Source: Bryum argenteum
Lineage: Eukaryota; Streptophyta; Bryopsida; Bryales; Bryaceae
DNA: 64,000 bases
NCBI GenBank assembly: GCA_037043015.1
Contig: CM073321.1
Span: forward strand, 19,093,001 to 19,157,000
Direction: 5' to 3'
In this document: one piece after another, positions 24,127 to 35,236 of the stretch
Position numbering within the stretch: position 1 is the first letter of the stretch
Layout: every line of letters begins with the position of its first letter
Notes under the pieces: generated by a model
Told to the model about the DNA's origin: nothing
Database searches by the model: none
What the model saw: the letters and a program-made list of their open reading frames with translations, nothing else
Program-made: the position numbers and the translations under genes

Positions 24127-24440
24127 GCGATCGTATTTGTAACCCTGGTGCTAGGGCGACCGCCGATCCAGCCGATGGGCGAACGTCGGTCGCTGGGGCG
24201 ACCGCCGATTCAGTGGATGGACGAACGCCAATTCAGTGGCTAGGCGACCGTCGATCCACCTGGTGGACGACCTTCGGTCAGAGGGCGCGACCTCCAAATG
24301 AGAGGGCGCGACGTATGTCTGGGGGCGCGACCTCTAGATCGCGCGACCGCCGATGCAACGGACGGGCGCACGTCAGTCGCTGGGGCGACCGCCGATCCAG
24401 CTGGTGGGCGAACGTAGGTCAGTGGGCGACCGCCGGTCTT
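24127..24440. repeat. Family F palindromic array, F3
   Basis: About eight units of roughly 40 bases built from GGGCGACCGCCGATCC and GGGCGAACGTCGGTCGC halves. It lies upstream of E1. The segment 24329-24400 is nearly repeated at 25912-25975 in F4. Confidence 0.8.
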
Positions 24441-24479
24441 GCTCATGGTCAAAGACTAACCTTCCTCCCAGCATATTTG

Positions 24480-25890
24480 TCAAAATTATCAAAGCAGTAA
24501 CGAATGTATATAATGGCTTTTGGTGGCAAGTATTTGGAACCATCAAAACTATAAAAAAAAAGAGATAAAATAGATAAATGGGGCAATAATGTGATTTTAA
24601 TACTTGGACTTCCTAATAATGACCCTATGAAAATGATCGAATCATAAAAAAAACCATAGGGAAATCGCATCCATATGTCATAATTTAGGTGCACCCACCA
24701 CAACTTCGAATGATAAGGGAAAAGAGAATAAAAGGGTAGAGGAGGTGATACTAACACTTGAATTAGGTAATAAGGGCCTCATGAATGTAATGGAAGTGTT
24801 CATAAAACCATAGGAGAATGCGAATTATGTGGTTGAATTTATATGGGGATATTTGAATGCGGGGTTTGAAGCAAGGGGGCATATGTTAATATATAAGCAA
24901 AAAGGGAGTGGAAGGGGTGTTGATAATTTTCCTAGGTGATTCATATAGTGTAAAAAATATGGTACAAATCTTAGGGCCACAGGAGGAACGATAGTATTTT
25001 TCCCAAATTTCTAAAAATTAAATAGTCATGTGAAAGTAGGCGGTGTGCGCACATGCATACGAAAACAAAGTGGGGAATGTAATTTGAACATTTGGACTAC
25101 ACTAAATAAGTACATTAGTGTTAGATTTTTATAAGATTTGAAAATGCTACAAGTTTTTACTTTTGGTAAACAAAATTATAGGACAACCTGTACTATTTTT
25201 CCCAAATTAATCTAGAATGTTCGAAGTAACTAGAGCTTTAAATAATAGACAAAAAATAGTTAAATGGAGAGAAAAAATATTTTTAAAAAAGTTGGACTAT
25301 TTAATAACTACCTTATGAACATGATGGAGCTATAAAAAAAAATCGTAGAAGTAAAGGATCTATAGGATGGATTTTGGTTGCAAGTACTTAGAAACACCAA
25401 AACTTCAAAAAATAAGAAAAAGTAGATAAAGGGGGTAAGGGGACAATTTAAACCCTTAGACTAGCTAATTATGACCCTATGGAAATGATGGTGTTATTTA
25501 GAAAATCGTGGGGATATCTCATCTATAGGTCATCATTTACTTGTAAGTCTTTTGAATGAGTAGAATATTGAATGATATACAGAAAATAGATTTGTGGAAA
25601 GGAATAACGATTTTAAAACTTGTGTTGACTAAAAAAGACCTTATAAAAATTATGGAAGAAAAAAATTTCTTGTAAGAGAAACGTATCTACATGTCATGAT
25701 TTTCTTTGACTTTGTAGGATGCTGAGTAATAGAGGAAGTTATACTAAAGGGGGGAGGAGGTGGTTTTATTATTTTCTCTAACCGTATTAAATATATTGAA
25801 TCATGAAAGAAGCCACATGGAACTTGGATTTACATGGAAGGAAATACTTGGTGTTAATTTTATTCAACCCTGGCACGGTATAGGATAGTT
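24480..25890. repeat. Degenerate AT-rich tandem repeat
   Basis: About seven diverged units of roughly 150-200 bases. Each contains in order a TTGGACT-type word, GACCCTATGAAAATGATGG, an A-rich run with AATCGTAGGGA, and a CATCTATATGTCATGATTT word. Units near 24600, 24760, 25300, 25460 and 25650 are clearest. No coding frame exists. Arrays F3 and F4 flank it. Confidence 0.65.
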
Positions 25891-25907
25891 GGTGTTAACT
25901 TGATTCA

Positions 25908-26348
25908 AAACCTCCAGATCGCGCGACCGCCGATACAACGGATGGGCGAACGTCGGTCGCTAGGGCGACCGCCGATCCAACCGATGGACGAACGACGCTG
26001 ACAGAGCAACCGGCGGTCTACGTGATGGGCAATGACCCAAGGAGAAAGTGTCCGCAAGCCTCCGCGCACCCCCTTCTGATGGGGCGACCGCCGATACAGC
26101 GGATGGGCGAACGTCGGTCGCTTGGGCAAACGTCGGACGCTTGGGCGAACGTCTGACGCTAGGGCGACCGCCGATCCAGCCGATGGGCGAACCGCCGCTG
26201 AGAGGGCGACCGACGGTCTACGTGATGGGCAATGACCCAAGGAGAAAGTGTCCGCGAGCCTCCGCGCACCCTCCCGATGGGGCGACCGCCGATCCAACCG
26301 ATGGGCGAACGACGTTGAGAGGGCGACCGGCGGTCTACGTGATGGGCG
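25908..26348. repeat. Family F palindromic array, F4
   Basis: The largest F array in the window. A subunit of about 170 bases that includes GGAGAAAGTGTCCGC is itself repeated (26037 and 26239). It is the only F array without a reading frame starting close by. Confidence 0.8.
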
Positions 26349-27055
26349 CGAATATCTGCTTCCCCCCCTTTTGCTACAAATCTTTTTCTGCATATTTGAA
26401 ATCATGTACGATTATATTGAATCATTACCTTTAGATGTTTTGGGGGGTTTGTCAAAATATTCATCGACTCTAAATACTTGCAACTAAATCCCACCATATA
26501 TTGATACGTAACTTCAACAACTTAGTTACGATTCCAAATTTTTACAAATTATTTATCATTACTTAATCGTGGATTAAGGCTAATCAAGCTTTCCAAAATT
26601 CAATATCATTATATATAAATATGGAATGGTATAGACGACATACTTTTTTAAAATACCACTGTCCAAAGTATCCACCAACCTACCAACATACAAACCTACC
26701 AACTTAAATAATTACCAACCTACATTTCATTCTAAGAACCTTTCTTTACATATTTCTAAATCATGCATTTAAAATAAAAAATTAAAAAATAAATAGAATA
26801 AACAAGATGATAAAACTAACACTGTAGGCATATATACAAATAATAAACATAACATCGTTCAACGGGTATCTTACTCGTAAAAACATATCATATAATCAAA
26901 AAGATACATTGTATAACATCCAGCCTAGCACTTATCTCCCAACTTTCAGTTCACAAAATAAAATAAAGTAAATGGATATAACCAACACACAAACGTCTTT
27001 CTAGAATTTGATTCCACTTACTCTAATCTTCTTCCATTGTACTTTCGATTTTTTA
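26349..27055. other. AT-rich noncoding spacer
   Basis: Downstream flank of E2. A short inverted match to the AT-rich repeat (TTGCAAGTATTT) occurs near 26475. No gene is seen. Confidence 0.4.
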
Positions 27056-28640
27056 TCAATGGTACCAGCTCCGACATTTCTCCTTTGTCTTATTTGCAAT
27101 ACATAGATCTTCGATCCTTGCTTTTAAGAACCTCTCCTCTTCTGCGAACACAAGTAGCTTTTTGACCAACTCCTCAGTTGTTTCATTGCGCTGTGAACTA
27201 TGTCCCTCTTCTGCAATATCCACGGTTCCATCTATTCTATTGAGTACTAACTTTTCCTTGTTCTCCTTCAATCTTCTTGATGCTAGGTTCACCCTTCCGA
27301 TCTTAGCTCTGAAGGCATCGCATGCTGAAATGAATTCCTTTAGCTCCTTTTCACAATGACTTTGGTCCTTGGCTCCTTCAACCATAATATCCTTCTCGTG
27401 ACCCCAATCATTGACCACAAACCATTCGTCGACGTGATTATATCTCCTTCGCACATCTTCGAAATGTTTTTTCTCCTTCTCATAATCGACCTGATCCGAT
27501 GCTCCTAGAGCGGGAAAAACATTCGTCGCCACGTCTGGGATCTTCTTTTTTGTATCCTTGATTACCTCAATGTCATGTTCGAGTTCAACACACTTTGTCC
27601 GTTCGGATGACAAAGCATGAAACAAATATTCATAATCCTCATAAGCCCTCTTCATCTCCTTCATCCACGAATCTTCGACTTTCTTGGGGTGTTTCGCTTT
27701 GAAGACTACTTGAACTTCCTTCTCCAGCTCTACTTCTTCATTTCCTTCTCTGTCTGGCTGTTCAGTCGTTTCCATTGGATATTCTAGAGTCCCATCCTCT
27801 ACGCTAACATTTGTTTGAGGAGAGGCGCTCATAGCGGGCCCAACTATAACTTCGGGTGGACCCAAAGTACAAGCACCAAACATTCCTTCAACCTCCATGT
27901 AACTGATATTTAACTAATTATCGACAAATTCATAGTCCACAAATAATGTCGACTGTCCGCCGATATCACCTTTAGACTTCATCAGTAATCTTTCAAAGGT
28001 CATAACTCAGTCAAATTTTGTCCTACGAGAAATGTAGATGTCAAAAAAACCTCATATGTTTGATTTGGACAAAATTTGAGTGAGTTATGGCCTTTTGAAA
28101 GTCGCTGATGTGGGGATGTATTGGCTGTCTGCCGATAAAACCAAGGTTCTTCATTAGTTGCAAAAAGTCCATAAATTGCAAATAAGTCCATAATTAGTTA
28201 AATATCAGTTATGTATTCAATGACATCCGATTTTTTTAATGAGCTCCAATCCACCACTTTCTCCAATATTCCTCTGCATACACCATTTGAGCAATATGAT
28301 ACGAAACGTTGTTCTTGGTGACATTCTTGCCTTTATAAAGGAACCTCTACACTCAATACATCGTTGTACAAATTCGTCATGCTTACAATATTTGCAGCAT
28401 TTAATTTCAAGTGCGTCTCATGTCGAAAGTGTGGAAACAACTTTCTGATGTGGCACCAGGAGATGTAATTCTTCACTGTTGTCTGACTCCACACACCCTC
28501 TTCGGTCTCCCACCCCGGAAAAGCGCGTTCAGTGGCATCTTGGAAAAGACAGTGATTCCTCTTCTGTGTTTTTCCTCTCTTCTTGCGTCGTTCACCGAGT
28601 ACTCATTTAAGTTCCGCAATTGTAGTCATTGTTACCTCCG
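27056..28640 (-). pseudogene. E2: degenerate E-domain gene split by a MITE
   Basis: The 5' part (28640-28212) encodes the E domain in pieces: AFPGWETEEGVWSQ, YISWCHIRKLFPHFRHE, YCKHDEFVQRCIE and a VSYHIAQMVYAE block, with frame changes between them. A 312-bp MITE interrupts it at 27900-28211. The 3' part is an open frame of 280 residues (27898-27056) that is highly charged and helical (for example ELEHDIEVIKDTKKK and RLKENKEKLVL), probably a coiled coil. The apparent ATG at 27898 lies at the MITE edge and is unlikely to be the original start. The gene is probably inactive. Confidence 0.6.
27900..28211. mobile_element. 312-bp fold-back MITE related to element D
   Basis: The ends are TAACTGATATTTAACTAAT and its complement, an inverted repeat of about 25 bases. 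Internally, a CATAACTCAGTCAAATTTTGTC stretch is mirrored by a later near-complement, so the whole unit can fold back. The same end sequence (TAACGGATATTTAACTAAT) begins unit D2 at 52521. Two variants of the D palindrome lie at 27947-27965 and 28119-28137. A 2-bp TG target duplication is possible but not persuasive. Confidence 0.75.
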
Positions 28641-28653
28641 ATCACGGCTATGA

Positions 28654-29399
28654 TGTGATGTTCGATACAAATCACCAAAATTTTCAAAATCCTCCCCCTC
28701 TCAATTTAACCAATTTCATAATGTTATGAGCCCATAAACTCATTGCAAGGATAATCTATCAGTCGGATATTGTATACGGAGATCTTATAATTTATTAAAG
28801 ACTCCACTGATATAAAAAGAAACTAGAAATTGTTCTTGAATGTGATGTTAGAATATGAGGTGCAGTTTTGGTGCAAAAATGGTATCTTATCTAGATGCTA
28901 GAAATTGACTACCTTGGATTACATTCTTAGATTGTAGGTATTGAATCGTTAGATGCATTTAAGTGTTTTCATGCATTGAAGAGGCTGATGCTCTATAAAT
29001 GAATTCACATTTTATCACTTATTATAAATGGTTAGGCACAATATGACTTCTTAAAATATACATCATACAAAATAATATATACCATTCATGCCTACGAAGA
29101 GGACGAAGAACTCTCACCCCATCCTTCCTCCCATTCATTATTATCCATTTACACATCTCTTGTCCATTTCTTAGGAATTGAATGATCATAAAATGGGAAT
29201 TATGGGACCCACGATCCGAAATTCCTACCCTATGCGTACCTTCTTAATTTTTTAACTAATACATTATAAACTATAGGGCTCTTTTACCCCTCCCCCATCC
29301 AATACTCATCCTCATCTCATGATTCTCATCCTCGTTGGAGCTGCTATAAAACCTCATGCCCTCGCATTCAACATAAAGAGGAGAATTAGCGAGTGCAAA
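28654..29399. other. AT-rich intergenic region between E2 and E3
   Basis: This separates the divergent E2 and E3 genes. It shows an AT-rich composition and some CT-rich runs near 29290-29330. No open frame or RNA is recognised. Array F5 closes it on the right. Confidence 0.4.
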
Positions 29400-29690
29400 T
29401 AGGGCGACCGCCGATTCAGCCGATGGGCGAACGTCGGTCGCTAGGGCAATCGGCGGTCCAGCTCATGGGCGAACGTCGGTCACTGGGGCGATCGGCGGTC
29501 CAGCCAATGAGTGAACGCCGGTATACCTTATGGGCAAACGTCGGTCGCTCATGGGCGAACGTCGGCCGCTGTGGCGATCGGCGGTACAGATAGGGCGATA
29601 GCTGGACCGGCGGGCGACCGGCGGTGCAGATTTTGTAGACCGCCGGTCGCCTTATTATTGTGCTTAAGAACGCGACCGGCAGTCCAATTT
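29400..29690. repeat. Family F palindromic array, F5
   Basis: About seven units alternating GGGCGACCGCCGATTC and GGGCGAACGTCGGTCGC words, ending GACCGCCGGTCGCC. It ends about 100 bases before the E3 start. Confidence 0.8.
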
Positions 29691-29790
29691 TACACTTTGC
29701 GAGTCCCTCCTTTTCACGCATTGACTAGTATCGACTTCATTGTTGCTGCTTGCTTGCTCGTAGAGGGACTTTGCGTTTCTACGGATTTTT

Positions 29791-31115
29791 TTGATGGAGG
29801 CACTACCCGTTGTAGCGGGTACATCCATGGTGCCACATGACCGAGGTCGGATTGCGAACAAGCGCATAGACATCTTGAAGAATCCGAAGATTTTAGCGTT
29901 TAGAGGATGGAAGGAAGAGACGGAGCCCTGGTCTTTTGCCATATGTGTGAGATATGTGGAGTGCCACATCAACAAGCTCTTTCCTCTACATCGGCACAAG
30001 AATGAAGCAAACCTCCGAGAGTGCCATCATGATCTATTTAAAGGAAGATGCATATATGCTTGGCATTTGATATACGGTAACAACCATATTTTTAAATATG
30101 AGGTTCCCTACTTTTTGGCAAAAATGGCATATGCGGAAATGATTCTCGGGAAGCAGGTGGATTGGTCAACGCGTCCACGTTTGCCTATACAAGAGAAGAC
30201 TGAACCAATAGAGGTTGGAGAGACATCAAAGACTATTGAAGGAGATGGAATTGGAGCTATACCTATGAGTCCTAAGGTCAACGCGGAATTTTACACAGCA
30301 GAGTCTTCTTCCGAATCCTCGGAGGATGAATACGCACACAAATACGAGCTCAGTGAAATGAGTGAACGAACTGGTCCTCCAAGAAATTGGACGGAGCGGA
30401 TTTCCTATGAGGCAAATCTATTCCAAACAGTGGGTGGAAGATTATCCGAATTCATGGATACTTATTTCATGTTCTACAATTTCAGTACAGGAACATGCAT
30501 GCAATTGGAAGAAGTACTGCAGCATAGAAAGGAAATGGAAGCCCTCAAAGAAAGAGCCCTTTCTGCCACTGAACCATACGATGTACAAGAGGACTGTCGG
30601 GAGACTTTGGAAAAAGTTCTAGACAGCATAGCTTACATGGAGACCATGCTTGTGCTATGAAAAGAGGCTCGTGAGAAGATTTGGAGAAGAAACATTCAAA
30701 CAACCTTTCCATAGAAGACTACGTAGAGTTCTGGGCAGCGAAACATACTTACCTGGAAGGGGTCCTAGCTGAGAGGAGGGATCGGTTGACGGATATTGAA
30801 GAATCTATTGCTCTAGAGGTAGATAAAGAGATGCTACGCATTCGGGATTTGGCATTTGCGGGTAAGTATGGCAAGACTCCAGAGGAAGTTGACAAATTAA
30901 AGAGGCTGGTGAAATGGAGTGAAGACCAGAATGTAAAACTCACGAAGCAACTACGTGTGGCTGAGGAGAATGCTCGATTCGAGGACGCATGGGCAGAGTG
31001 GGCTCATCGTAAAAATAACGCAAAAGATGACATCAACATAAACGCAATCGACGTTGATTTGGAACCGCAACGATCACTTTTTTCAAAGGGCAAGGAAAAA
31101 GTTGAAGATTTTTAA
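29791..31115 (+). CDS. E3: E-domain protein with helical C-terminus
   Basis: The first open frame (29791-30660, 289 residues) has the E domain at about residues 35-130: FRGWKEETEPW, YVECHINKLFPLHRHKNE, CHHDLFKGRCI, YEVPYFLAKMAYAEMIL and VDW. A serine/glutamate-rich linker and a helical region (about 190-289) follow. A second open frame in another phase (about 30681-31115) continues with strongly helical charged sequence and ends GKEKVEDF. A short intron or a frame change joins or separates them near 30660; no clear GT-AG pair was found. The likely start is the ATG at 29791, about 100 bases after array F5. It is convergent with E4. Function unknown. Confidence 0.6.
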
Positions 31116-31797
31116 CGTAGAGGCGATGGACTTACACCCCCAACATTCACCAAACGATATTTGATTTACGTTAATTAGGTGTAGGGAAAGTGTACGTAAT
31201 TTCTTCTATGTACTTTTTCGCATACACTTTATATATGGAAGTTTGTATTTACCTTTTATCATGCGTGAGTACGTGTTTGTGTATTGGTACAAGGGGTTGG
31301 GCGGGTTATATGGACTATGGAGATGAAGGATACAATAAAAGCTGACAAAATACAATTGATAGACCACAAGCAAAGGAGCGAACCAAATACATACCATTGA
31401 TTTAATCGGTGCAGAAAGTAGTACAATAGGAACTGAGATACATTGTTGCAAAAAGCTGCCACTCGATAATACTATAATCAAATATAGTCCTATATAGCTA
31501 AAACCATACGCTATGCTGGAGTGTATGGATTCACAATATCGTAATTATCATTCACTAGGCTGAGGGTTGGAGCATTCTCCAACAAGAAGTTTACGCTTTG
31601 CACGAGTTCAATTGAATGGACCATCTGCATTTAAGATCAGATCTAAGACTCTAGAGTCTTTCAAGTCCTGCAAAGTCCTTCTTGTGAGGGGACTATGTAC
31701 ATCCAGTAAATAGTCTAGAGCTTGAGACTGGTATCGTGGCCCCCAAGTAGACTCATCATATTGACACTCTTCCAAATCTTCCATGCAGGCATGACCT
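31116..31797. other. Spacer between convergent E3 and E4
   Basis: 3' flanks of two convergent genes. No gene or repeat is recognised, and the short minus-strand frames here show no family resemblance. Confidence 0.4.
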
Positions 31798-33867
31798 TCA
31801 CCGTCGGTTACTCTCTTCCCATATTGATTCCATCGGGTGGGGCCCCCACTTGAATGTATTAGAGCTCACATCAAAATATCCCCCAAGGCATTGGAAGAAG
31901 AACATCCGATTACCCTCATGCTGTGGACCTTGTCCGGCAAGTATTGGTGCAACTCTTAGAATCTCGTTTGGGTCAGTCTCCCAATTCAATTGGGAGCTAG
32001 GAGTACTCTTCTCGAGATCATGTTCACCTCTACGCCAACTCCAAATAAGGTCTTTACCCCAGAATCGAACCTCGTCAGTAGTCTCAGCATTGTGTTCCCA
32101 AGAAGGCGGCATATAAGTTCTTAGATTGAACATCTCGTAAAACCGCTCGTGAAAAGGCGCTTTGCATATAGCACAACGACTTTGAGTCAAACAATGAACT
32201 AAGAGACACTTCGGATGATACATGTGGACACAGGAGCCTAAAGCCCATCCACCCTCAGGTCCAAATGGATTTAGGCATATGGGACACGTAGAGTGATCCA
32301 ATACAAACTGCGGAGGGTTGGGCCACAATAATGTCCTCGATGCTACATCAACATGTGCCGACATGTGGTGTTTGAAATTCCACCCGGCCTTGCTCCAATC
32401 TACAACCTCTGTAGAAGTGTCATCTTGCATCTTGATGTCCATCATAGAAAGATTATCAAACCATGTATCCACACCCGGCCACGAGGTCATACCGAACGTT
32501 CGTCGACCAGCTCCACTAGTAAAATTCTTATCGATCTTCTTCAGCTCCGCTGCAACTTGTCTCCCTTTGTCCACCGAAAGTATACATGCCACCTTCCAAT
32601 GGTAGTAAGTGGCTGACAACTGCTCCAAACGAGCTTGCAGTTGTTGCTTTTCCTTTAGTAAGGAGTTGTATCCATCAGAGGACATGAAAGGGGGATTACG
32701 AATAGGGGGGAACAACGGTAAAGATAAAGAATCTTGAGAATCACATCGTACATCTTCTTCTCGTTCGAGGCCCGACATATTAACAACACATGGCTGAGCT
32801 TTCACATGACGTCGCAATATAGGGCGTTGCGGTGACATTTCTCCAAAAGCCAAGTCTTCCGTAAGGTTGAAGATAACTCTATCAACATCCGCCATGTCTG
32901 ATTTCTCTACATCTCCACGAATGTTACGTGCGTGAGATAGTTCTTGCATCTTCTCGCGCATGCGCGCATATTCCACTGAAAGCTGGTTCCCTTCTTTCAC
33001 CTTCTCCTCATACATTGCTCGTGTTTTTTCGAGATCCGCTTGCAATCTTGCTATGACGTCGTCTTTGCTCTTTAGAAGAGCTTTGAGATCAGAAGATGTG
33101 TCAAGTTCTTCCAATGGTAAGATGCTAGTACCATGGGGCTCTACTACGGGTGGATGATTACTTGCTATTGGAGGGCGAGAGCCACCTATTTCAGAAACGC
33201 TTCCAGGTAAAGTACGACAATGATCCGCATCAATCACAATGCTGGAGGGAGAAAGAGGTTGTTGTACTTGACGCACCGCCTTACGAGGCCGCGAACCATC
33301 TGAGTCATCGTCCTCTTCCGATGTAGCACTATGATAGGAAGCCTCTTCCAAAGCCTTGGTAATAGACCTCGTCACTCCCATGCCACCATTAGGAGCGTCA
33401 GGTTATCTTAGAATGCCTGTCAGAATGTCACTCGTTGAAGGTCGTGTTACAGTTGTCCAATCCACTCGTTTACCAAGAGCAACCTTGGCGTATACTCCAC
33501 GAGCAAGAAACAATGGAACCTCGTTGCGCTCCACACATGGCATGCCATACAGGAATTGGTAAACCTCAATGCATCGTTGCTTGAAGTTTGGGCAATCGCA
33601 AAACTTAAGATTTGCCTTGTTGGTGCGCCAATGAAAATGGTGACGAGACAGAGGGAATTTCTTGTCAATGTGACACCATTCAATGAACGATTCGCAAGTG
33701 GCCATCGTCCACATATCTGGTTCATCTTCCCAACCTCTGAAAGCAAGCTTATTTGGATTTTGAAGCCCGTATAATCTTATCTGTTGTAGAGCACCCTTCC
33801 TCTTCCTCTTCTTGTCGTTCTCTTCCTTCCTAAGTTGCCCGAGAGTAGCCATGGATGAAATAGCCAA
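31798..33867 (-). pseudogene. E4: E domain plus RING-H2, one stop between
   Basis: The first part (33867-33403, 154 residues) carries the E domain (FRGWEDEPDMW, IEWCHIDKKFPLSRHHFH, FKQRCIEVYQFLYG, VDWTT). The second (33381-31798, 527 residues) is in the same frame, separated only by one TAA at 33405-33403 and a few codons. It has an acidic serine-rich segment, a coiled coil (about residues 95-150 of this part) and a RING-H2 finger: CPIC, CVHMYHPKC and CAIC with C3H2C3 spacing. Tryptophan-rich sequence follows the finger. RING-H2 proteins usually act as E3 ubiquitin ligases; that role is inferred. The stop may be a nonsense mutation, read-through, part of an unseen intron, or a sequencing error. 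Array F6 begins about 120 bases upstream. Confidence 0.65.
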
Positions 33868-33984
33868 AATGGCGAATAGTTATTACCTACCCGGAACGAG
33901 CCTGCAGCCAATTTAATGGATGTAAGACAACGCGCTAGGCCAGTAAACCCAAATAAGAAGTTTTTGCACGATGGGGGAATATAT

Positions 33985-34395
33985 AGGGCAACCTCGCGCC
34001 GGGGCGACCACAGAATCAAGGCGACCGGCGGTCCAGATAGAGGTACGTCGTTGCGTGGCGACCGGCGGTTCAGTGAGGGCGCGCGATCGCAGTGACATGT
34101 CCGCGACGCAGGAGGTGGGGCGACCGCCCGGTCTGTTGTCGCGGCAATGGAGGTAGGGCGACCACGGTCTGTTGTTTGCGGCAATGAGAGGTGGGCGACC
34201 GCGGTCAAGCTGTCGCGATAAGCGGGACGTAAGGCGACCGCCGGTGCAGCTGTCACGATAGCGGGACGTAAGGCGACCGCCGGTGCAGCGGTTGCGACAG
34301 CGGGACGTGGAGCGACCGCCGGTCCGATTGTCGCGACAGCGGGACCTGGGGCGACCGCCGGTGGGCGACTGTAGGGCGACCGCCGGTCTCCAAGG
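33985..34395. repeat. Family F palindromic array, F6
   Basis: A regular array of units of about 40-45 bases, most containing GGGCGACCGCCGGTC followed by a GCGACAGCGGGAC-type word. It lies between two divergent genes, E4 (minus) and the gene at 34661 (plus). Confidence 0.8.
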
Positions 34396-34660
34396 ATATG
34401 TAAACTCCAACGCGCGGGTTTGATATTACTTTTCCCCAAACCGCTACCGAACTCTCCTCCGCCCTGTGTCCTTGCTCGTCTTAATGCGCACTGTCGGGTT
34501 GTCTGAGGAGTTTTTGGGGTTTGGTGCACATTGATAGCAGGGGGGAGATTTTTTGCCGGTTTTTTCAAGAAGTTCAACGATGAGTAAATCCAAAAAGCAC
34601 TAGGAGGGACAATGAACATGGGATCTTGATGCCCCCGAAACATTTGCACCAGACCTTGGT

Positions 34661-35236
34661 ATGCAACAACCTAGTGGAAGCGGAGGCCATAGGAGGAAGA
34701 GGAGACACCCAAAAGAAGTAGCTCCCGGATTCCCAACATCAGATTATACTAGGTTTGCGGAAAAAACATGCTTGGATTGGTATGAGGAAATGGAGGCTCA
34801 ATTCCTAGAGCACAACTACTTGAAGAATGTTAGCACGGGTAAAGCGAGACTGAAGAAGAAATTGGAGGCGGTAATTTTGAAGGCCATGGCGGAATTGGAT
34901 GAATTCCAAGATGTGGATTATCATTCGCAGTACCAGTTGTGGATGGAGAATACAATTGAACAATGCATCTTCAATGTAAAGGAGTTGTGGAAGAAGCGAT
35001 TTGGACAGAGGCGTCTAACACAAGAGGAGGACCAGTTTAAACGCAAGATGGATTGGTGACAACTGTATGTCCAAAAGCTTAGCAAAAATAAAACCCGAGG
35101 GATGTCATGGGAAAAAACCGCTTTGCGCGCCACATTTGAACGAGACACAGGGTCAGGGGTGGTGTGGATTCCTCAAGACGCTATGATAGAAGCTCTATCA
35201 GCCCGCGACATGGAGGGAGGCCATGGACTGGTGCGG
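34661..35236 (+). pseudogene. Lysine-rich protein of unknown family, truncated by D1
   Basis: An open frame of 132 residues (34661-35059) begins MQQPSGSGGHRRKRRHPKE and is helical and basic (KARLKKKLEAVILKAMAELD, then a KKRFGQRRLTQEEDQFKRK stretch). After one TGA the same frame stays open for about 58 codons (MSWEKTALRATFE, VVWIPQDAMIEAL) until it meets unit D1 at 35236-35237. The amino-acid character is continuous across the stop. The original C-terminus is lost at the D1 junction. I do not recognise a named family. Array F6 is upstream. Confidence 0.5.

Noticed and set aside
24127-24440. CRISPR array in the family F repeats
   Set aside because: Repeat units vary in length and sequence, there are no unique spacers of constant size, no cas genes, and the context is a eukaryotic nuclear genome.
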